Shown in pieces: positions 1-9,675 of a stretch of DNA of 64,000 bases. Positions within the stretch are counted from its first letter, which is position 1. Each line of letters opens with the position of its first letter. Below the pieces are notes generated by a model. It was not told the origin of the DNA and did not search any database. It was given only the letters and a program-made list of their open reading frames with translations. Both the position numbers and the translations under genes were made by a program. This DNA comes from Malaciobacter mytili LMG 24559. Lineage in GTDB: Bacteria; Campylobacterota; Campylobacteria; Campylobacterales; Arcobacteraceae. Where the stretch lies: contig NZ_CP031219.1 in NCBI RefSeq assembly GCF_003346775.1, positions 1,736,001-1,800,000 on the forward strand. Direction: 5' to 3'.

Positions 1-1
1 A

Positions 2-457
2 GATTATTTAAGTAAAGAAGTGTGTTTGGATTCTGCTCATTTTGTTTGTATGCAACAAATAAATGGTGTAATTGCAGGAGAAAACCTTTTTGTTATTGAT
101 AAAGAATCAGCTTATAATATAGCTTTAAAATTTGGTTTAGAAGAAGATGAAATTACAAATAATGAATTAAGTGATATTATACTTGAAATTACAAATATCC
201 TATCTTCATCTACTATTAGTAAACTTGCTGAAGATATGCACGTATCAGTATCTTTTTCTCCACCAGATGTAAAAATTCTTGATACAATTTCAAAACTAGA
301 TAATCAATTTATTGAAAAATATCAAAATGTAATTATTATCTCTACAAGATTAAAGTTTGAAGATTTAGATATTGATGGGGAATTACTTATATTAACTACT
401 GATAAATCAATAGATTATATAAAAAAAATAATAAATAAAATACTAGAAGAGTTATAA
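2..457 (+). CDS. CheC/CheX-like chemotaxis phosphatase-type protein, 5' end outside window
   Basis: The reading frame is open to the left edge of the window, so the start lies upstream; a GTG at 20 is not the likely start. The segment around EITNILSSS followed by a PPDV turn resembles the E-x-x-N helix signature of the CheC/CheX phosphatase fold, in which Glu and Asn act on phospho-CheY-type receivers (family knowledge). The visible 151 residues are cytoplasmic, with no signal peptide or membrane segment. The stop is one base before the ATG of the next gene, a histidine kinase, so the two are probably co-translated and may act in one signalling pathway. An inactive CheX-like domain of a larger response regulator is an alternative. 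Confidence 0.6.
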   Translation, partial: DYLSKEVCLDSAHFVCMQQINGVIAGENLFVIDKESAYNIALKFGLEEDEITNNELSDIILEITNILSSSTISKLAEDMHVSVSFSPPDVKILDTISKLDNQFIEKYQNVIIISTRLKFEDLDIDGELLILTTDKSIDYIKKIINKILEEL

Positions 458-458
458 G

Positions 459-1946
459 ATGGCTTTTAAAAAATTTGATTTTATTTGTAATACTGTTGAT
501 AACGGGGTAATTATACTAGATAAAGAACTTAATGTTTACTTTTGGAATAACTGGCTAGAGTCAAGAACAAATATAAAAGCAGATGAAATTATAAAAAACA
601 ATCTAATAGACTTTTTTCCAGAAATAAATAAAAAAACTTTACAAAGAAAAATCAAAGCTTCATTAGCCTTAAATTCTTCTACTTTTTATCATACAGGGAT
701 AAATAAATATTTACTTACTATTGAGCTTAGTAAAGTTACAAATAAAGTATTTGACAATATGCAACAAGGTGTTACAATTACTCCTTATGATAAAGAAAAA
801 GGTTTAGTTGTTTTATATATCTATGATAATACTTTATTATGTGAAATAAACTATGAATTAGAAAAAACAAAAAACCATTTAGAAGACTCTTTGGAAGAGA
901 TAAATCTTATTTTAAATGCAACTCTTGAAGCTATTTTTTTATTTGAAAATGATAAATGTGTAAATGCTAATAAAATCGCTTTAGACCTTTTTAATTATAG
1001 TTCAAAAGAGGAAATTATAAATAAAGAAATAAGTGAATTTATAAATAAAGATTCACTAAAAAATCTAAAATATTTAGATGATAAAGCTATTGAAACTATT
1101 ATGTCAACAAAAGAAAAAAATAAATTTCCTGCATTAATTAAAATAAAAGATACAAAACTAAAAAATAAACACTTTAAAATCCTAACAGTTGTAAATTTAA
1201 CAGAATTAAAAGAAAAAGATAAACTTCTTTTAGAACAAACAAAAATGGCTGCATTAGGAGAAATGATAGGAAATATTGCCCATCAATGGAGACAACCTTT
1301 AAGCACAATTAGTACAGCAGCTAGTGGTATAAAAATGCATAAAGAATTAGATATTTTAACAGATAATATTTTTGATGAATCTATTGAAGCAATTATTAGA
1401 AATTCAAAACATTTATCTCAAACAATTGATGATTTTAGAGACTTTTTAAGAGGTGATAAAAAGAAAGTTAAATTTGATATAAAAGAAAATTTACTTAAAA
1501 ATATTCTAATTTTAGAAGGAATGTTAAAAAATCAATCAATTGAATTAATAATTACTTGTAATGAAAGTATTGTTATAAAAAGTTTTCCAAATGAACTAAC
1601 ACAAGCTTTTTTAAATATTATAAATAACTCAAAAGATGCTTTTTTAGACAAAGAAATAGATATAAATGAAAGATTTATTTTTATTGATATATATGTAAAA
1701 AGAAACAAAGTAATTATCGAAGTAAAAGATAATGCAGATGGTATTAAAGAAGATATAATTGATAAAATTTTTGAGCCTTATTTTACTACAAAACATAAAG
1801 ATGTTGGTACTGGACTTGGACTTTATATGACACATCAATTAATTGAAATAAGCATGCATGGTAAAATCTATGCAAAAAACATTGAATATAACTATAAAAA
1901 TAAAACTTATAAAGGTGCAAACTTTATAATTGAGCTTCCTCTTTAA
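459..1946 (+). CDS. PAS-domain sensor histidine kinase
   Basis: A 495-residue cytoplasmic kinase with no clear membrane segment. Two PAS-like regions occur at about residues 10-120 and 145-250. The dimerisation helix carries the phospho-acceptor His275 in NIAHQWRQPLS. The ATPase domain has an N-box near residue 387 (NIINNSKDAF) and G-boxes DNADGI and GTGLGLYM. It would autophosphorylate and pass phosphate to a response regulator, but none is encoded downstream in the window. It directly follows the CheC/CheX-like gene with a 1-base gap and is probably in the same operon. The H-box is nearly the same as in the kinase at 33396-35564. Confidence 0.85.
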   Translation: MAFKKFDFICNTVDNGVIILDKELNVYFWNNWLESRTNIKADEIIKNNLIDFFPEINKKTLQRKIKASLALNSSTFYHTGINKYLLTIELSKVTNKVFDNMQQGVTITPYDKEKGLVVLYIYDNTLLCEINYELEKTKNHLEDSLEEINLILNATLEAIFLFENDKCVNANKIALDLFNYSSKEEIINKEISEFINKDSLKNLKYLDDKAIETIMSTKEKNKFPALIKIKDTKLKNKHFKILTVVNLTELKEKDKLLLEQTKMAALGEMIGNIAHQWRQPLSTISTAASGIKMHKELDILTDNIFDESIEAIIRNSKHLSQTIDDFRDFLRGDKKKVKFDIKENLLKNILILEGMLKNQSIELIITCNESIVIKSFPNELTQAFLNIINNSKDAFLDKEIDINERFIFIDIYVKRNKVIIEVKDNADGIKEDIIDKIFEPYFTTKHKDVGTGLGLYMTHQLIEISMHGKIYAKNIEYNYKNKTYKGANFIIELPL

Positions 1947-1984
1947 GCATACTGTAGTCAATCATGCTAAAACCTTTCTTTAAA

Positions 1985-2005
1985 CTTGATTGACTTTGAC
2001 TCAAC
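1985..2005. promoter_or_regulatory. HAIR-type operator for HspR upstream of cbpA-hspR
   Basis: CTTGATT at 1985-1991, a 7-base spacer, and ACTCAAC at 1999-2005 match the HAIR consensus CTTGAGT-N7-ACTCAAG at 12 of 14 positions. HAIR is the known binding site of HspR, which is encoded two genes downstream. The site covers the -35 hexamer of the promoter, as expected for autorepression. A further inverted repeat, AGTCAATCA (1956-1964) with TGATTGACT (1987-1995), overlaps it and could extend the bound region. Confidence 0.75.
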
Positions 2006-2018
2006 TTTATGATATAAT
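1990..2018 (+). promoter_or_regulatory. Sigma-70 promoter of cbpA-hspR
   Basis: TTGACT at 1990-1995 and a perfect TATAAT at 2013-2018 are separated by 17 bases, ideal spacing for the housekeeping sigma factor. Transcription should start near 2025, giving a leader of about 30 bases before the cbpA ATG, which is preceded by a GGAG SD. The -35 lies inside the HAIR-like operator. Confidence 0.7.
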
Positions 2019-2053
2019 AATATCAAAATACAAACAATTATATTGGAGAATTT

Positions 2054-2941
2054 ATGGCAAAAAGTTTATATGAAACACTTGAGGTTTCAGATAAAGCAAC
2101 AATGGATGAAATTAAAAAAGCATATAGAAAACTAGCAAGAAAATACCATCCAGATGTTAATAAAGATCCTCAAGCAGAAGAGAAATTTAAAGAAATAAAT
2201 GCAGCTTATGAAGTATTAAGCGACCCTAAGAAAAAACAACAATATGATCAATATGGAGATTCAATGTTTGGAGGGCAAAATTTCCATGATTTTGCAAGAG
2301 GTCAAGCAGGCTCTGGAATTGATTTAGATGAAATATTAAGACAAATGTTTGGTCAAAGTGGAGGTTTTGCTGGAGGTTTTTCTAGTGCCTTTGGTCAAAA
2401 TGGTTTTGGAAGTAGCGGTTTTGGTGGATATGAAGAACCCGACCTGGATATGAATGCACAAATTACTATTGCGTTTGATGTATCTATTTTAGGAGGGAAA
2501 CAACATATATCTATTAATAATGAGTCTTTTGATATTAAAATTCCAGAAGGAATTAAAGATGGACAAAAAATTAGAGCAAAAGGTAAAGGAAAAGCTTTAG
2601 GTTCTAAAAGAGGTGATTTGATTATTAAAGTAAATGTTGCTTCTAGTCCTGAATATGAAAGAGAAGATGATACTTTAATCAAAACTTTTGATATTTCACT
2701 AAGAACTGCTTTATTTGGTGGAAAAGTTGAAATAAAAACTATTCATAAAACAATAACTTTAAAAGTTCCACAAAATACTAAACAAAATCAAAAGTTTAGA
2801 GTTAAAGAGCTTGGAGTTTTAAATAGAAGCACAAATATAAAAGGTGATCTTTATCTAAAAGCAAATATTGTATTACCTAAAATAGAAGAGTTAGATGAAG
2901 ATTTAGTTGAGATGTTACAAGAAAAACTACCAAAGGATTAA
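2054..2941 (+). CDS. cbpA: DnaJ-class co-chaperone CbpA
   Basis: 295 residues. An N-terminal J domain (about 1-70) carries the HPD tripeptide in KYHPDVN, which stimulates the ATPase of DnaK. It is followed by a Gly/Phe-rich linker (about 75-130) and two beta-rich substrate-binding domains. The four CxxCxGxG zinc repeats of true DnaJ are absent, so this is a type II, CbpA-like protein. It is the first gene of a unit with hspR one base downstream, an order known from Helicobacter and Campylobacter. The promoter carries a HAIR-like operator, so expression should rise on heat shock. Confidence 0.9.
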   Translation: MAKSLYETLEVSDKATMDEIKKAYRKLARKYHPDVNKDPQAEEKFKEINAAYEVLSDPKKKQQYDQYGDSMFGGQNFHDFARGQAGSGIDLDEILRQMFGQSGGFAGGFSSAFGQNGFGSSGFGGYEEPDLDMNAQITIAFDVSILGGKQHISINNESFDIKIPEGIKDGQKIRAKGKGKALGSKRGDLIIKVNVASSPEYEREDDTLIKTFDISLRTALFGGKVEIKTIHKTITLKVPQNTKQNQKFRVKELGVLNRSTNIKGDLYLKANIVLPKIEELDEDLVEMLQEKLPKD

Positions 2942-2942
2942 T

Positions 2943-3323
2943 ATGAAAAATAATGCTTATAATGAGCCTGTTTATCTAATCTCAGCTGTAGCACAAATAC
3001 TTAATATACATCCACAAACATTAAGACAATATGAAAGGGAGGGTTTAATTAAACCTTCTCGTACAAATGGTAAAATAAGATTATATTCACAAAAAGATAT
3101 AGACCATATAAAATATGTATTAACCCTAACAAGAGAATTAGGAATAAATCTTGCAGGAGTTGATTTAATTTTAAGGCTTAATAATAAAATAGAAAAACTA
3201 GAAGAAGATATTGATAAGTATAAAAAAAGATTAAGAGAAGCTAATAGATTTGGGGTAGTTCCTGATTCAAAAGCCTTAGTAATTAAAAAAAGCTCTTATG
3301 ATATTGTAATATTTGAAGAGTAA
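2943..3323 (+). CDS. hspR: HspR, MerR-family heat-shock repressor
   Basis: 126 residues, counted from the ATG at 2943, which has an AAAGGA SD overlapping the end of cbpA; an upstream start at 2907 would run inside cbpA. The N-terminal MerR helix-turn-helix (about 6-75) includes HPQTLRQYEREGLIKPSR, and a coiled coil follows. HspR represses chaperone operons by binding HAIR sequences, with DnaK-type chaperones as co-regulators in some species (family knowledge). The candidate site at 1985-2005 implies autoregulation. It is tail-to-tail with ftsZ. Confidence 0.92.
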   Translation: MKNNAYNEPVYLISAVAQILNIHPQTLRQYEREGLIKPSRTNGKIRLYSQKDIDHIKYVLTLTRELGINLAGVDLILRLNNKIEKLEEDIDKYKKRLREANRFGVVPDSKALVIKKSSYDIVIFEE

Positions 3324-3334
3324 AACTACTCTTC
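3315..3334. terminator. Bidirectional hairpin between hspR and ftsZ
   Basis: GAAGAGTA and TACTCTTC form a perfect 8-bp stem with a 4-base AAAC loop. The hspR stop codon lies at the foot of the loop. The plus strand continues into a moderately T-rich stretch. It serves two convergent genes only 18 bases apart. Confidence 0.65.
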
Positions 3335-3341
3335 ATCTATT

Positions 3342-4472
3342 TTATAAGTGATATTGAACTACGTAGTCTCTCATTAAAGGTGGAATATCTAAATAGTTTT
3401 CATCATTTACTGATAAATTAACTTTAGTTGTCTCAGGTTTATTATCTTCTAAATCATCATTCATATCATTTTTAGACTCAAATCCTGTTGCTACAATAGT
3501 AATTTTAACTTCATCTTTTTCTAAAGTACTATCTGATGTTGTACCAAAAATAATCTCTGCATTTGAGTCAATATTATCATGAATTGAACCCATAACATTA
3601 TTAATAGCAAATAGTGAAACTTGAGGGTGAATATTAAAGTGAATTAAAATACCCTTTGCCCCACTTAAGGATACTTTATCTAAAAGTGGTGAATCAATAG
3701 CATCTTCTAAAGCTCTTTGAGCAGCATCTTCACCCTTAGCTTTACCAATCCCCATCAATGCCATACCTTTATGCTGCATAATTGTTTTAACATCAGCAAA
3801 GTCAGTATTTATATCTGAATTTCCAGGATTTAAGATAACTTCACTCATTCCATTAACTGCTTGATATAAAATATTGTCAATTATTTTAAAGGCATCTTTC
3901 ATACCTACATTTTCATCAATAATATCCAATAATCTATCATTAGGAACAACAATTATAGAATCACTTACTTTTTTAAGTTCTTCAAGACCAAGATTTGCCA
4001 ACCCTGCTCTTTTTTTACCTTCCCAAGTAAAAGGTTTTGTTACAACAGAAACTGTTAAGGCCCCTACTTCTTTTGCAGCTTTTGCAATAATTGCAGCAGC
4101 TCCTGTTCCTGTACCTCCACCAAGTCCAGCAGCAATAAATATAATATCCGTACCTTTTAGGGCATTTTTTATATCTTCATAACTTTCAACTGCTGAATCT
4201 CTACCAACTTCAGGTTTCATTCCAGCACCTAATCCTTTAGTTAGTTTTACACCAAGTTGGATTTTTTTAGGTGCTTTTGAAATATTTAAAACTTGCAAAT
4301 CTGTATTTGCAGCAATTAAATCAATTTTGTGAGTTCCTTCTTGTATCATGTGGTTTATCATATTACAACCACCTCCACCAACTCCAATTACTGAAATTTT
4401 TGCTATATTATCTCCAATTGTTTGATTAGGCATTTCCACTGTAATATCATCCACATTAAATAAACTATCCAT
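3342..4472 (-). CDS. ftsZ: Cell division protein FtsZ
   Basis: 376 residues of the tubulin-like GTPase that forms the division ring. The nucleotide-binding glycine-rich loop GGGTGTG lies at about 118-124, and the N-terminal VGGGGCN motif is present. A variable linker leads to a C-terminal LDIPPLMRDY segment that should bind FtsA. The ATG at 4472 is chosen over a GTG nine bases upstream because a GGAG sits 8 bases before it and it overlaps the ftsA stop as TAATG. It is the last gene of ppiD-ftsA-ftsZ and probably translationally coupled to ftsA. Confidence 0.95.
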   Translation of the reverse strand: MDSLFNVDDITVEMPNQTIGDNIAKISVIGVGGGGCNMINHMIQEGTHKIDLIAANTDLQVLNISKAPKKIQLGVKLTKGLGAGMKPEVGRDSAVESYEDIKNALKGTDIIFIAAGLGGGTGTGAAAIIAKAAKEVGALTVSVVTKPFTWEGKKRAGLANLGLEELKKVSDSIIVVPNDRLLDIIDENVGMKDAFKIIDNILYQAVNGMSEVILNPGNSDINTDFADVKTIMQHKGMALMGIGKAKGEDAAQRALEDAIDSPLLDKVSLSGAKGILIHFNIHPQVSLFAINNVMGSIHDNIDSNAEIIFGTTSDSTLEKDEVKITIVATGFESKNDMNDDLEDNKPETTKVNLSVNDENYLDIPPLMRDYVVQYHL

Positions 4473-5863
4473 TAAAACCACTCCGAAACTTTGCTCCAGA
4501 ATCTAGACATACCTTTACCTTTATCTTTTTTAGATAATGTTGGTAATTTTGTAGTATCTTCTTTTTCTAAAGTATTAGTTGTTTTCTCTTTTACTTTTTC
4601 ATCTTTAACAATAATCTTTTCTTCTTTTACTATAGATGTAACAATAGGTTCTTCTTTTTTAATAGCTTTTTTAATTAAATTCTTATTTGAATCTAACTCA
4701 TAAGTTCTATTATCATTTAAAGAATAAAATAGCAAACCAACAATAGTTGACATTGTTGGATCATCAAAATTCATATATCCATTTTTTATATTAATAGGAT
4801 TTGAAATTTTAACAGGAGTATTTTCAAAAACTTTCATTGCTAGTTCTTTAATACCTGATAGCTGACTCATTCCACCAGTTATTACAATTCCAGCACCAAT
4901 ATTCTCTTGTATTCCACTTTGTTTTAGCTTATTTCTAATAAGGACAAGTATCTCTTCAACTCTTGCATGAATAATTGTTTGAATATGCTCTAAAGAGACT
5001 TCCGAAGTATTTTGTTCATCACCAATTCTTGGAATTTTAACTTTTTTTATAGCTAAATCATCATTTTCATTTATTTTTAAAAGATTTCCATATTTTACTT
5101 TAAGCATCTCTGCAGCATTAGGAGGAGTATGTAACATTACAGATAAATCATTTGTAATGTGATTAGAACCAACAGGGATGAAACCATTAAAAATAATGGC
5201 ACTTCCCTTATAAGAGACAAACTCCGTAGTAGTTCCTCCTATATTTATAACTGTAGAACCAAATTTATTTTGTTGCTCATCAAGTAAAGAAATAGCACTT
5301 GCATATCCATCTAATACAAAATTAGTAAGTTCAATCCCAGCTGATTTTAAAGCAGATTTTATATTAGTTAAAGCAGTTCTTTTTGCAGTAACAATATAAA
5401 CTGATACTTCAAGTCTTGAACCATTCATATTTAAAGGGTTTTCAACATCTTTTGAATCATCTACTTTAAAGAAAATAGGAAGTACATGAACCACTTCATA
5501 TTCTGGAATAATAGTTGCATTATATAAAGCCATTTGCATAACTTGATTTATTTCAGTTTCAGTAATAAGTCCATTTGGAACATTAACTGAACCTAAACTT
5601 CTTAATCCTTTTGTATATGCTCCTGAGATTGATACAACTGAAGAATCAATTACTTCTGCTGTACTTCCTCTTGCTATATTAACTGCATTTTTAATAGCTT
5701 TTGAAGCCACTTCAATATTAGTAATTGACCCTTTATTTATACCTTCACTTTTACTTGTTCCTGTACCTAATATATTAATCTTACCATCTAAATTATTCTT
5801 AGCAATTACTGCAGTTATACTTGAAGAACCAATATCAATAGCTAAAAGAGTCTTACTGCTCAA
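4472..5863 (-). CDS. ftsA: Cell division protein FtsA
   Basis: 463 residues of the actin-like ATPase that tethers FtsZ to the membrane. The N-terminal phosphate-1 motif is IDIGSSSI. The SHS2 insertion and the phosphate-2 region (INIGGTTTEF) follow. The C-terminus is a long Lys/Glu-rich linker ending in a short amphipathic helix (about 450-463, SRFWSKVSEWF), the membrane anchor. The start is TTG with AAGGA 7 bases upstream. The gene lies 3 bases after ppiD and overlaps ftsZ by one base. Confidence 0.93.
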   Translation of the reverse strand: MSSKTLLAIDIGSSSITAVIAKNNLDGKINILGTGTSKSEGINKGSITNIEVASKAIKNAVNIARGSTAEVIDSSVVSISGAYTKGLRSLGSVNVPNGLITETEINQVMQMALYNATIIPEYEVVHVLPIFFKVDDSKDVENPLNMNGSRLEVSVYIVTAKRTALTNIKSALKSAGIELTNFVLDGYASAISLLDEQQNKFGSTVINIGGTTTEFVSYKGSAIIFNGFIPVGSNHITNDLSVMLHTPPNAAEMLKVKYGNLLKINENDDLAIKKVKIPRIGDEQNTSEVSLEHIQTIIHARVEEILVLIRNKLKQSGIQENIGAGIVITGGMSQLSGIKELAMKVFENTPVKISNPINIKNGYMNFDDPTMSTIVGLLFYSLNDNRTYELDSNKNLIKKAIKKEEPIVTSIVKEEKIIVKDEKVKEKTTNTLEKEDTTKLPTLSKKDKGKGMSRFWSKVSEWF

Positions 5864-5866
5864 TGA

Positions 5867-7327
5867 TTATTCCTTTGTACCTAATGAAGATTGAATTTCA
5901 TATCTATCTTCTAAACTTTTTATTAGATTTGTCATCAACTCTGTATTTTGTAGATTTTCAAGTGTTCTTCTTACACTTTCATCTCTTTTTGAATCATATG
6001 CTGAAAATCTTGAATCATTAATTTTATAAAGTACCACTTTATTTCCTAAATTAATCTCTCCAAGTTTATTATTTACACTAAATAATTGGTTAAAGAATTG
6101 TGCTGCTTCCATTTGGTTTAAACCTTCTATATTAGAAACAGAACTTCTGTTTACCCAACCTATATTCTTACCTTTAAAATTAGCTAACTCTTTCTTAGAT
6201 AGTGCTTTTAATTTTAAAGATTTTGCATTATTTATAAAATCTTTTGTTACATTTTCTTTTGCTTGTTCAAAACTTAACTCTTTTGGAGGAAGTTTCTTAT
6301 TAAGCTTAACAATAACATACTCATTTTTAATTAAAAACGGTTTAAATAAAGTTCCTTCTTTTGAACTAATTATATCATTATTATTTTCACCAAAAGATAA
6401 GTCAGTTTGGAAAATAATAGAGTTTTTAGAAAATTTCTTTTCATCTTTTTTATATTTAATATATTCTTTTAATGCAATTTTTTTTGTTTCTTGTAAATCT
6501 AAAGCTAATTTAACATCATCTAAAGCTTCTTCAAAAGTTTTGATTGTATCATCAGTATTTCTATAATCACTTTTAAATTTTTCATAATAATCTTTTAATT
6601 CTTCTTGTGAGTATTCACCTTTTTTTAAAGCAATAACTTCATAATCAATATCATAAGAGTTTTCTGACATATAATTCAATTTATTTTCTGACCAATATTT
6701 TTTAATTTCTTCTAAAGAGTTTGATACTTCAATATTATTAATATCTAAAACTTTTACATCAATATTATCTTCTAAAAATAGTAATTCATTTAAAGCTTTT
6801 ACTTCATTTTCATTTGCTTTTAATTGAAATAATTCTTCAACTTTTTGTAATAAAATATTTCTTTTTAAAGAGTTTTCAAATTCACTTACTGTTGTACCAT
6901 TTCTATTTAAAACTTTTATATAAGTATCTTTATCAAATTTTCCATCTTTAATAAAAGCTTCATATTTAACTAATTCTTTTGCAATATCTTCATTAGTTAC
7001 ACTTAAGCCTAATTCATCACCATAAGATAAAATAAGATTTTTTTCAATAGCCATTTTATAAGCTACATCTTTTAGTTTTAACTTATCAGCCATTTCTTGA
7101 TTAAACTCTTTTCCAAAGATTTGTGCGTATTGTTCATAAAGAGTTGAATATTCTCTTTGATATTCATCAATTGTAATAGTTCTGTCTCCAACAACTGCTA
7201 CTGCTCCACCTGACTTACCAAAGTCATAGCTTCCCCAACCAACAAATCCTGCACCAACAAATGCTATTGTACTAATCCAAATAGTACTAACTAGCCATTT
7301 TTTGTGTCTTTGCATCCAAGTTAACAT
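5867..7327 (-). CDS. ppiD: PpiD-like periplasmic folding factor (SurA_N/peptidyl-prolyl isomerase family)
   Basis: 486 residues. A short cytoplasmic start (MLTWMQRHKKW) precedes one membrane anchor (about 11-32), so most of the protein is periplasmic. The N-terminal part resembles the SurA/PpiD chaperone domain. A central parvulin-like region contains a SFEQAKENV stretch typical of these proteins, but I did not see a clear catalytic parvulin signature, so it may be a chaperone only. A gene of this type directly upstream of ftsA is a known arrangement in Campylobacter. It heads the division operon here. Confidence 0.8.
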   Translation of the reverse strand: MLTWMQRHKKWLVSTIWISTIAFVGAGFVGWGSYDFGKSGGAVAVVGDRTITIDEYQREYSTLYEQYAQIFGKEFNQEMADKLKLKDVAYKMAIEKNLILSYGDELGLSVTNEDIAKELVKYEAFIKDGKFDKDTYIKVLNRNGTTVSEFENSLKRNILLQKVEELFQLKANENEVKALNELLFLEDNIDVKVLDINNIEVSNSLEEIKKYWSENKLNYMSENSYDIDYEVIALKKGEYSQEELKDYYEKFKSDYRNTDDTIKTFEEALDDVKLALDLQETKKIALKEYIKYKKDEKKFSKNSIIFQTDLSFGENNNDIISSKEGTLFKPFLIKNEYVIVKLNKKLPPKELSFEQAKENVTKDFINNAKSLKLKALSKKELANFKGKNIGWVNRSSVSNIEGLNQMEAAQFFNQLFSVNNKLGEINLGNKVVLYKINDSRFSAYDSKRDESVRRTLENLQNTELMTNLIKSLEDRYEIQSSLGTKE

Positions 7328-7386
7328 ATAATATATTCCTCTAAATTTTTTATAAATATATTACATAAAAGTTGCTTTTAGTTATG

Positions 7387-9675
7387 TTAAATGCTAATTT
7401 GCATTAAATCATTTATAACAGATTCTCGTTTAGTTGTCTCTATTCTTTTACATGCACTTTTAAAAGCATCATCTTCACCTACAATATAACACATTTTTTT
7501 TGCTCTTGTAATTGCTGTATATAAAAGTTTAGTATTATGCATAATATAGTGAGAAAAACTCATAGGAATTAAAGCATTTTCATATTCCATTCCTTGAGTT
7601 TTATGTATTGTTAAACAATAAGCTAATGATAAAAGAGAGTTTAATTCATCAAAATCATAAAAAACAACCATATCATCATTTGGATATAAAACAATACACT
7701 TTTTTTCTTCAAAATCAAGTTTTATAATAAGTCCTAATTGACCATTAAAAACCCTTCTTTCAATAAAATCAATAGAGTTTGATTTATACATACTCATTGT
7801 TTGACATTTCATATTTTCATTTTTAATATGAATTACCTTATCACTTAATTTATATTCATAAAGTTTTGCTTTATAAGATTGTTCTCTTGAACTATTAAAT
7901 AATCTTTGAAGCTGAATATTTAGATTTTCTACTCCTAAAAGCCCACCTTTCATAGGAGTAATAACTTGAAATAAAATCAAGGCTTTTGAAATATCTTTTT
8001 GTTTTATTAAAGTATAAAAAGAAGCAATAAAAGAAGCTGAAATATTTAAAATATTATGCAAAATCATATCAGAATTTTCTAATCTTAAAGAGGCAAAATC
8101 ATTTGAAGAAACTGAGTTTTTTAAAGCATAATAATTATTTATAGAAACATCTATAAATTTAAAATCCTCATAATCTTCTTTATATTCAGGTACTTCTCCT
8201 TGCCTAATATCATTTGCAATAACAGCAATTGCTTGATTTTCATTTTGTCTATAAATTTTTGTAAGTTTACAAATAGAAGCTAACTCGTATTTAATAGCAT
8301 CAGAAAGTATATTCCCTGCTCCAATTGCAGGTAATTGCCCATCATCACCAACTATTATAAAAATCGTATCATCACTAATTTTTGAAATTATTTGATAAAA
8401 AGTTACAGAGTTTACCATAGAAGCTTCATCTAAAAGTATAACTTTATAAGGGAAAAAATCTTTCTCTTTATGTTTTACTAATAAAGATTGAATTGTTGAA
8501 CTTGTATAGCCTGTTGTATCTGATATTCTTTGGCTTGCAATTCCACTTAATGCAATAGTAATAATATCGTCAAAACCAACTATTTCTTCAAGAAGCTCTA
8601 AAATTGCCCTACTTGAAGTTGATTTTCCAGTACCTGCATATCCTATTAAAAAAAGTGTATTTTGTCCATCATTTATAAGTTCAACTGCTTTTTTTTGCTC
8701 TTGACTTAATTTAAAGCCTAAAGTCTGTTCTTTTCTTAAAAGATATTCATCTAAATTTGCAACAATTTTCCTAAAAAGTCTTTCATCTTTTCTTCTTTTA
8801 AAAAACTCTAAAATTCTCTTTTCAGCATAATAAAGCATTGAAGGAGCAATTCTATTTTCACTTGTTACAAAAAGTTCTTCTTTTGCTAACATTTGAACAA
8901 TACAATCTTCATATAAAAGTTCTTGATTATTAAATCTTAAAGCTTCATCTAAAAGCCTGTATAAATGGTACTTATCAATAGATGAATTTCCATTGTTATC
9001 ACAAAATTCTCTTAAAGTATAATTTAAACAAGCCATTATTCTAAACTCTGATTTTTCATCAATTCCTAATGATTTTGCTATTTCATCTGCTTTTTTAAAT
9101 CCAATTCCTTTTATATTTATTAAAATATATGGATTTTCTTTTATTTTTTCTATTAGGTTTTCTACTTCAGAAAAGTTAGAATAAATCTTAGTAATTAAAG
9201 TAGAAGTAACTCCATATTTAGATAAAAAACTTCCTAATTCTCTTAAATGTTGAAATTTCTGCCAAGAAGCTACAATAGTATTTAGTTTTTTCTCTTTTAT
9301 CCCCTTAAACTCAAGTAGTTTTTCAGGAGTTTCATTTAAGATTTTTATTAACTCTTCTTCTTCATATTTATCAAGTAACTCTTTTGCAAATTTTTGACCA
9401 ATACCTTTTACAATTTTAGTAAGAAAGAAAAAAAGTTCTGCTTCTTTTATCTCTAAAGTATCAAAAACAAACTGTATTCCATACTTTTTATGAGTTACCC
9501 AATTACCAGTCATAACTATCTCTTCACCAACAATTTTTTCTATATCAGTATCAAAATAAACGCCACAAACTCTTTGATTATTTTCTAAAACTGCTGTGAT
9601 AAATTTTGTTTCTTCATTTTTATAAAAAACTTTTTTTAATACTCCTGATAACTTAAACCTTTTTTCTTCTTCCAT
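7387..9675 (-). CDS. recD2: RecD2-type ATP-dependent DNA helicase
   Basis: 762 residues of a superfamily 1B 5'-3' helicase. The N-terminal domain is followed by helix-hairpin-helix motifs (about 88-200), the mark of RecD2 as opposed to the RecD subunit of RecBCD. Walker A is GYAGTGKS at 345-352, Walker B is LLDEASMVN, and the C-terminal motifs include TIHKTQGMEYENALIP and TAITRAKK. No recB or recC is nearby, which fits a stand-alone enzyme in DNA repair and replication stress. Its ATG overlaps the stop of the 117-residue upstream gene (TAATG). Confidence 0.9.
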   Translation of the reverse strand: MEEEKRFKLSGVLKKVFYKNEETKFITAVLENNQRVCGVYFDTDIEKIVGEEIVMTGNWVTHKKYGIQFVFDTLEIKEAELFFFLTKIVKGIGQKFAKELLDKYEEEELIKILNETPEKLLEFKGIKEKKLNTIVASWQKFQHLRELGSFLSKYGVTSTLITKIYSNFSEVENLIEKIKENPYILINIKGIGFKKADEIAKSLGIDEKSEFRIMACLNYTLREFCDNNGNSSIDKYHLYRLLDEALRFNNQELLYEDCIVQMLAKEELFVTSENRIAPSMLYYAEKRILEFFKRRKDERLFRKIVANLDEYLLRKEQTLGFKLSQEQKKAVELINDGQNTLFLIGYAGTGKSTSSRAILELLEEIVGFDDIITIALSGIASQRISDTTGYTSSTIQSLLVKHKEKDFFPYKVILLDEASMVNSVTFYQIISKISDDTIFIIVGDDGQLPAIGAGNILSDAIKYELASICKLTKIYRQNENQAIAVIANDIRQGEVPEYKEDYEDFKFIDVSINNYYALKNSVSSNDFASLRLENSDMILHNILNISASFIASFYTLIKQKDISKALILFQVITPMKGGLLGVENLNIQLQRLFNSSREQSYKAKLYEYKLSDKVIHIKNENMKCQTMSMYKSNSIDFIERRVFNGQLGLIIKLDFEEKKCIVLYPNDDMVVFYDFDELNSLLSLAYCLTIHKTQGMEYENALIPMSFSHYIMHNTKLLYTAITRAKKMCYIVGEDDAFKSACKRIETTKRESVINDLMQISI

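Noticed and set aside
1956-1995. AGTCAATCA/TGATTGACT repeat as a terminator of the first kinase gene
   Set aside because: The loop is 22 bases and no T run follows; the overlap with the HAIR site and promoter makes a regulatory role more likely.
3874-4182. A 102-codon frame antisense to ftsZ
   Set aside because: It mirrors the glycine-rich ftsZ coding region and has no initiation signals.
4473-4481. GTG start for ftsZ nine bases upstream of the chosen ATG
   Set aside because: The GGAG would overlap the GTG; with the ATG at 4472 spacing is normal and the stop/start overlap is the usual TAATG.
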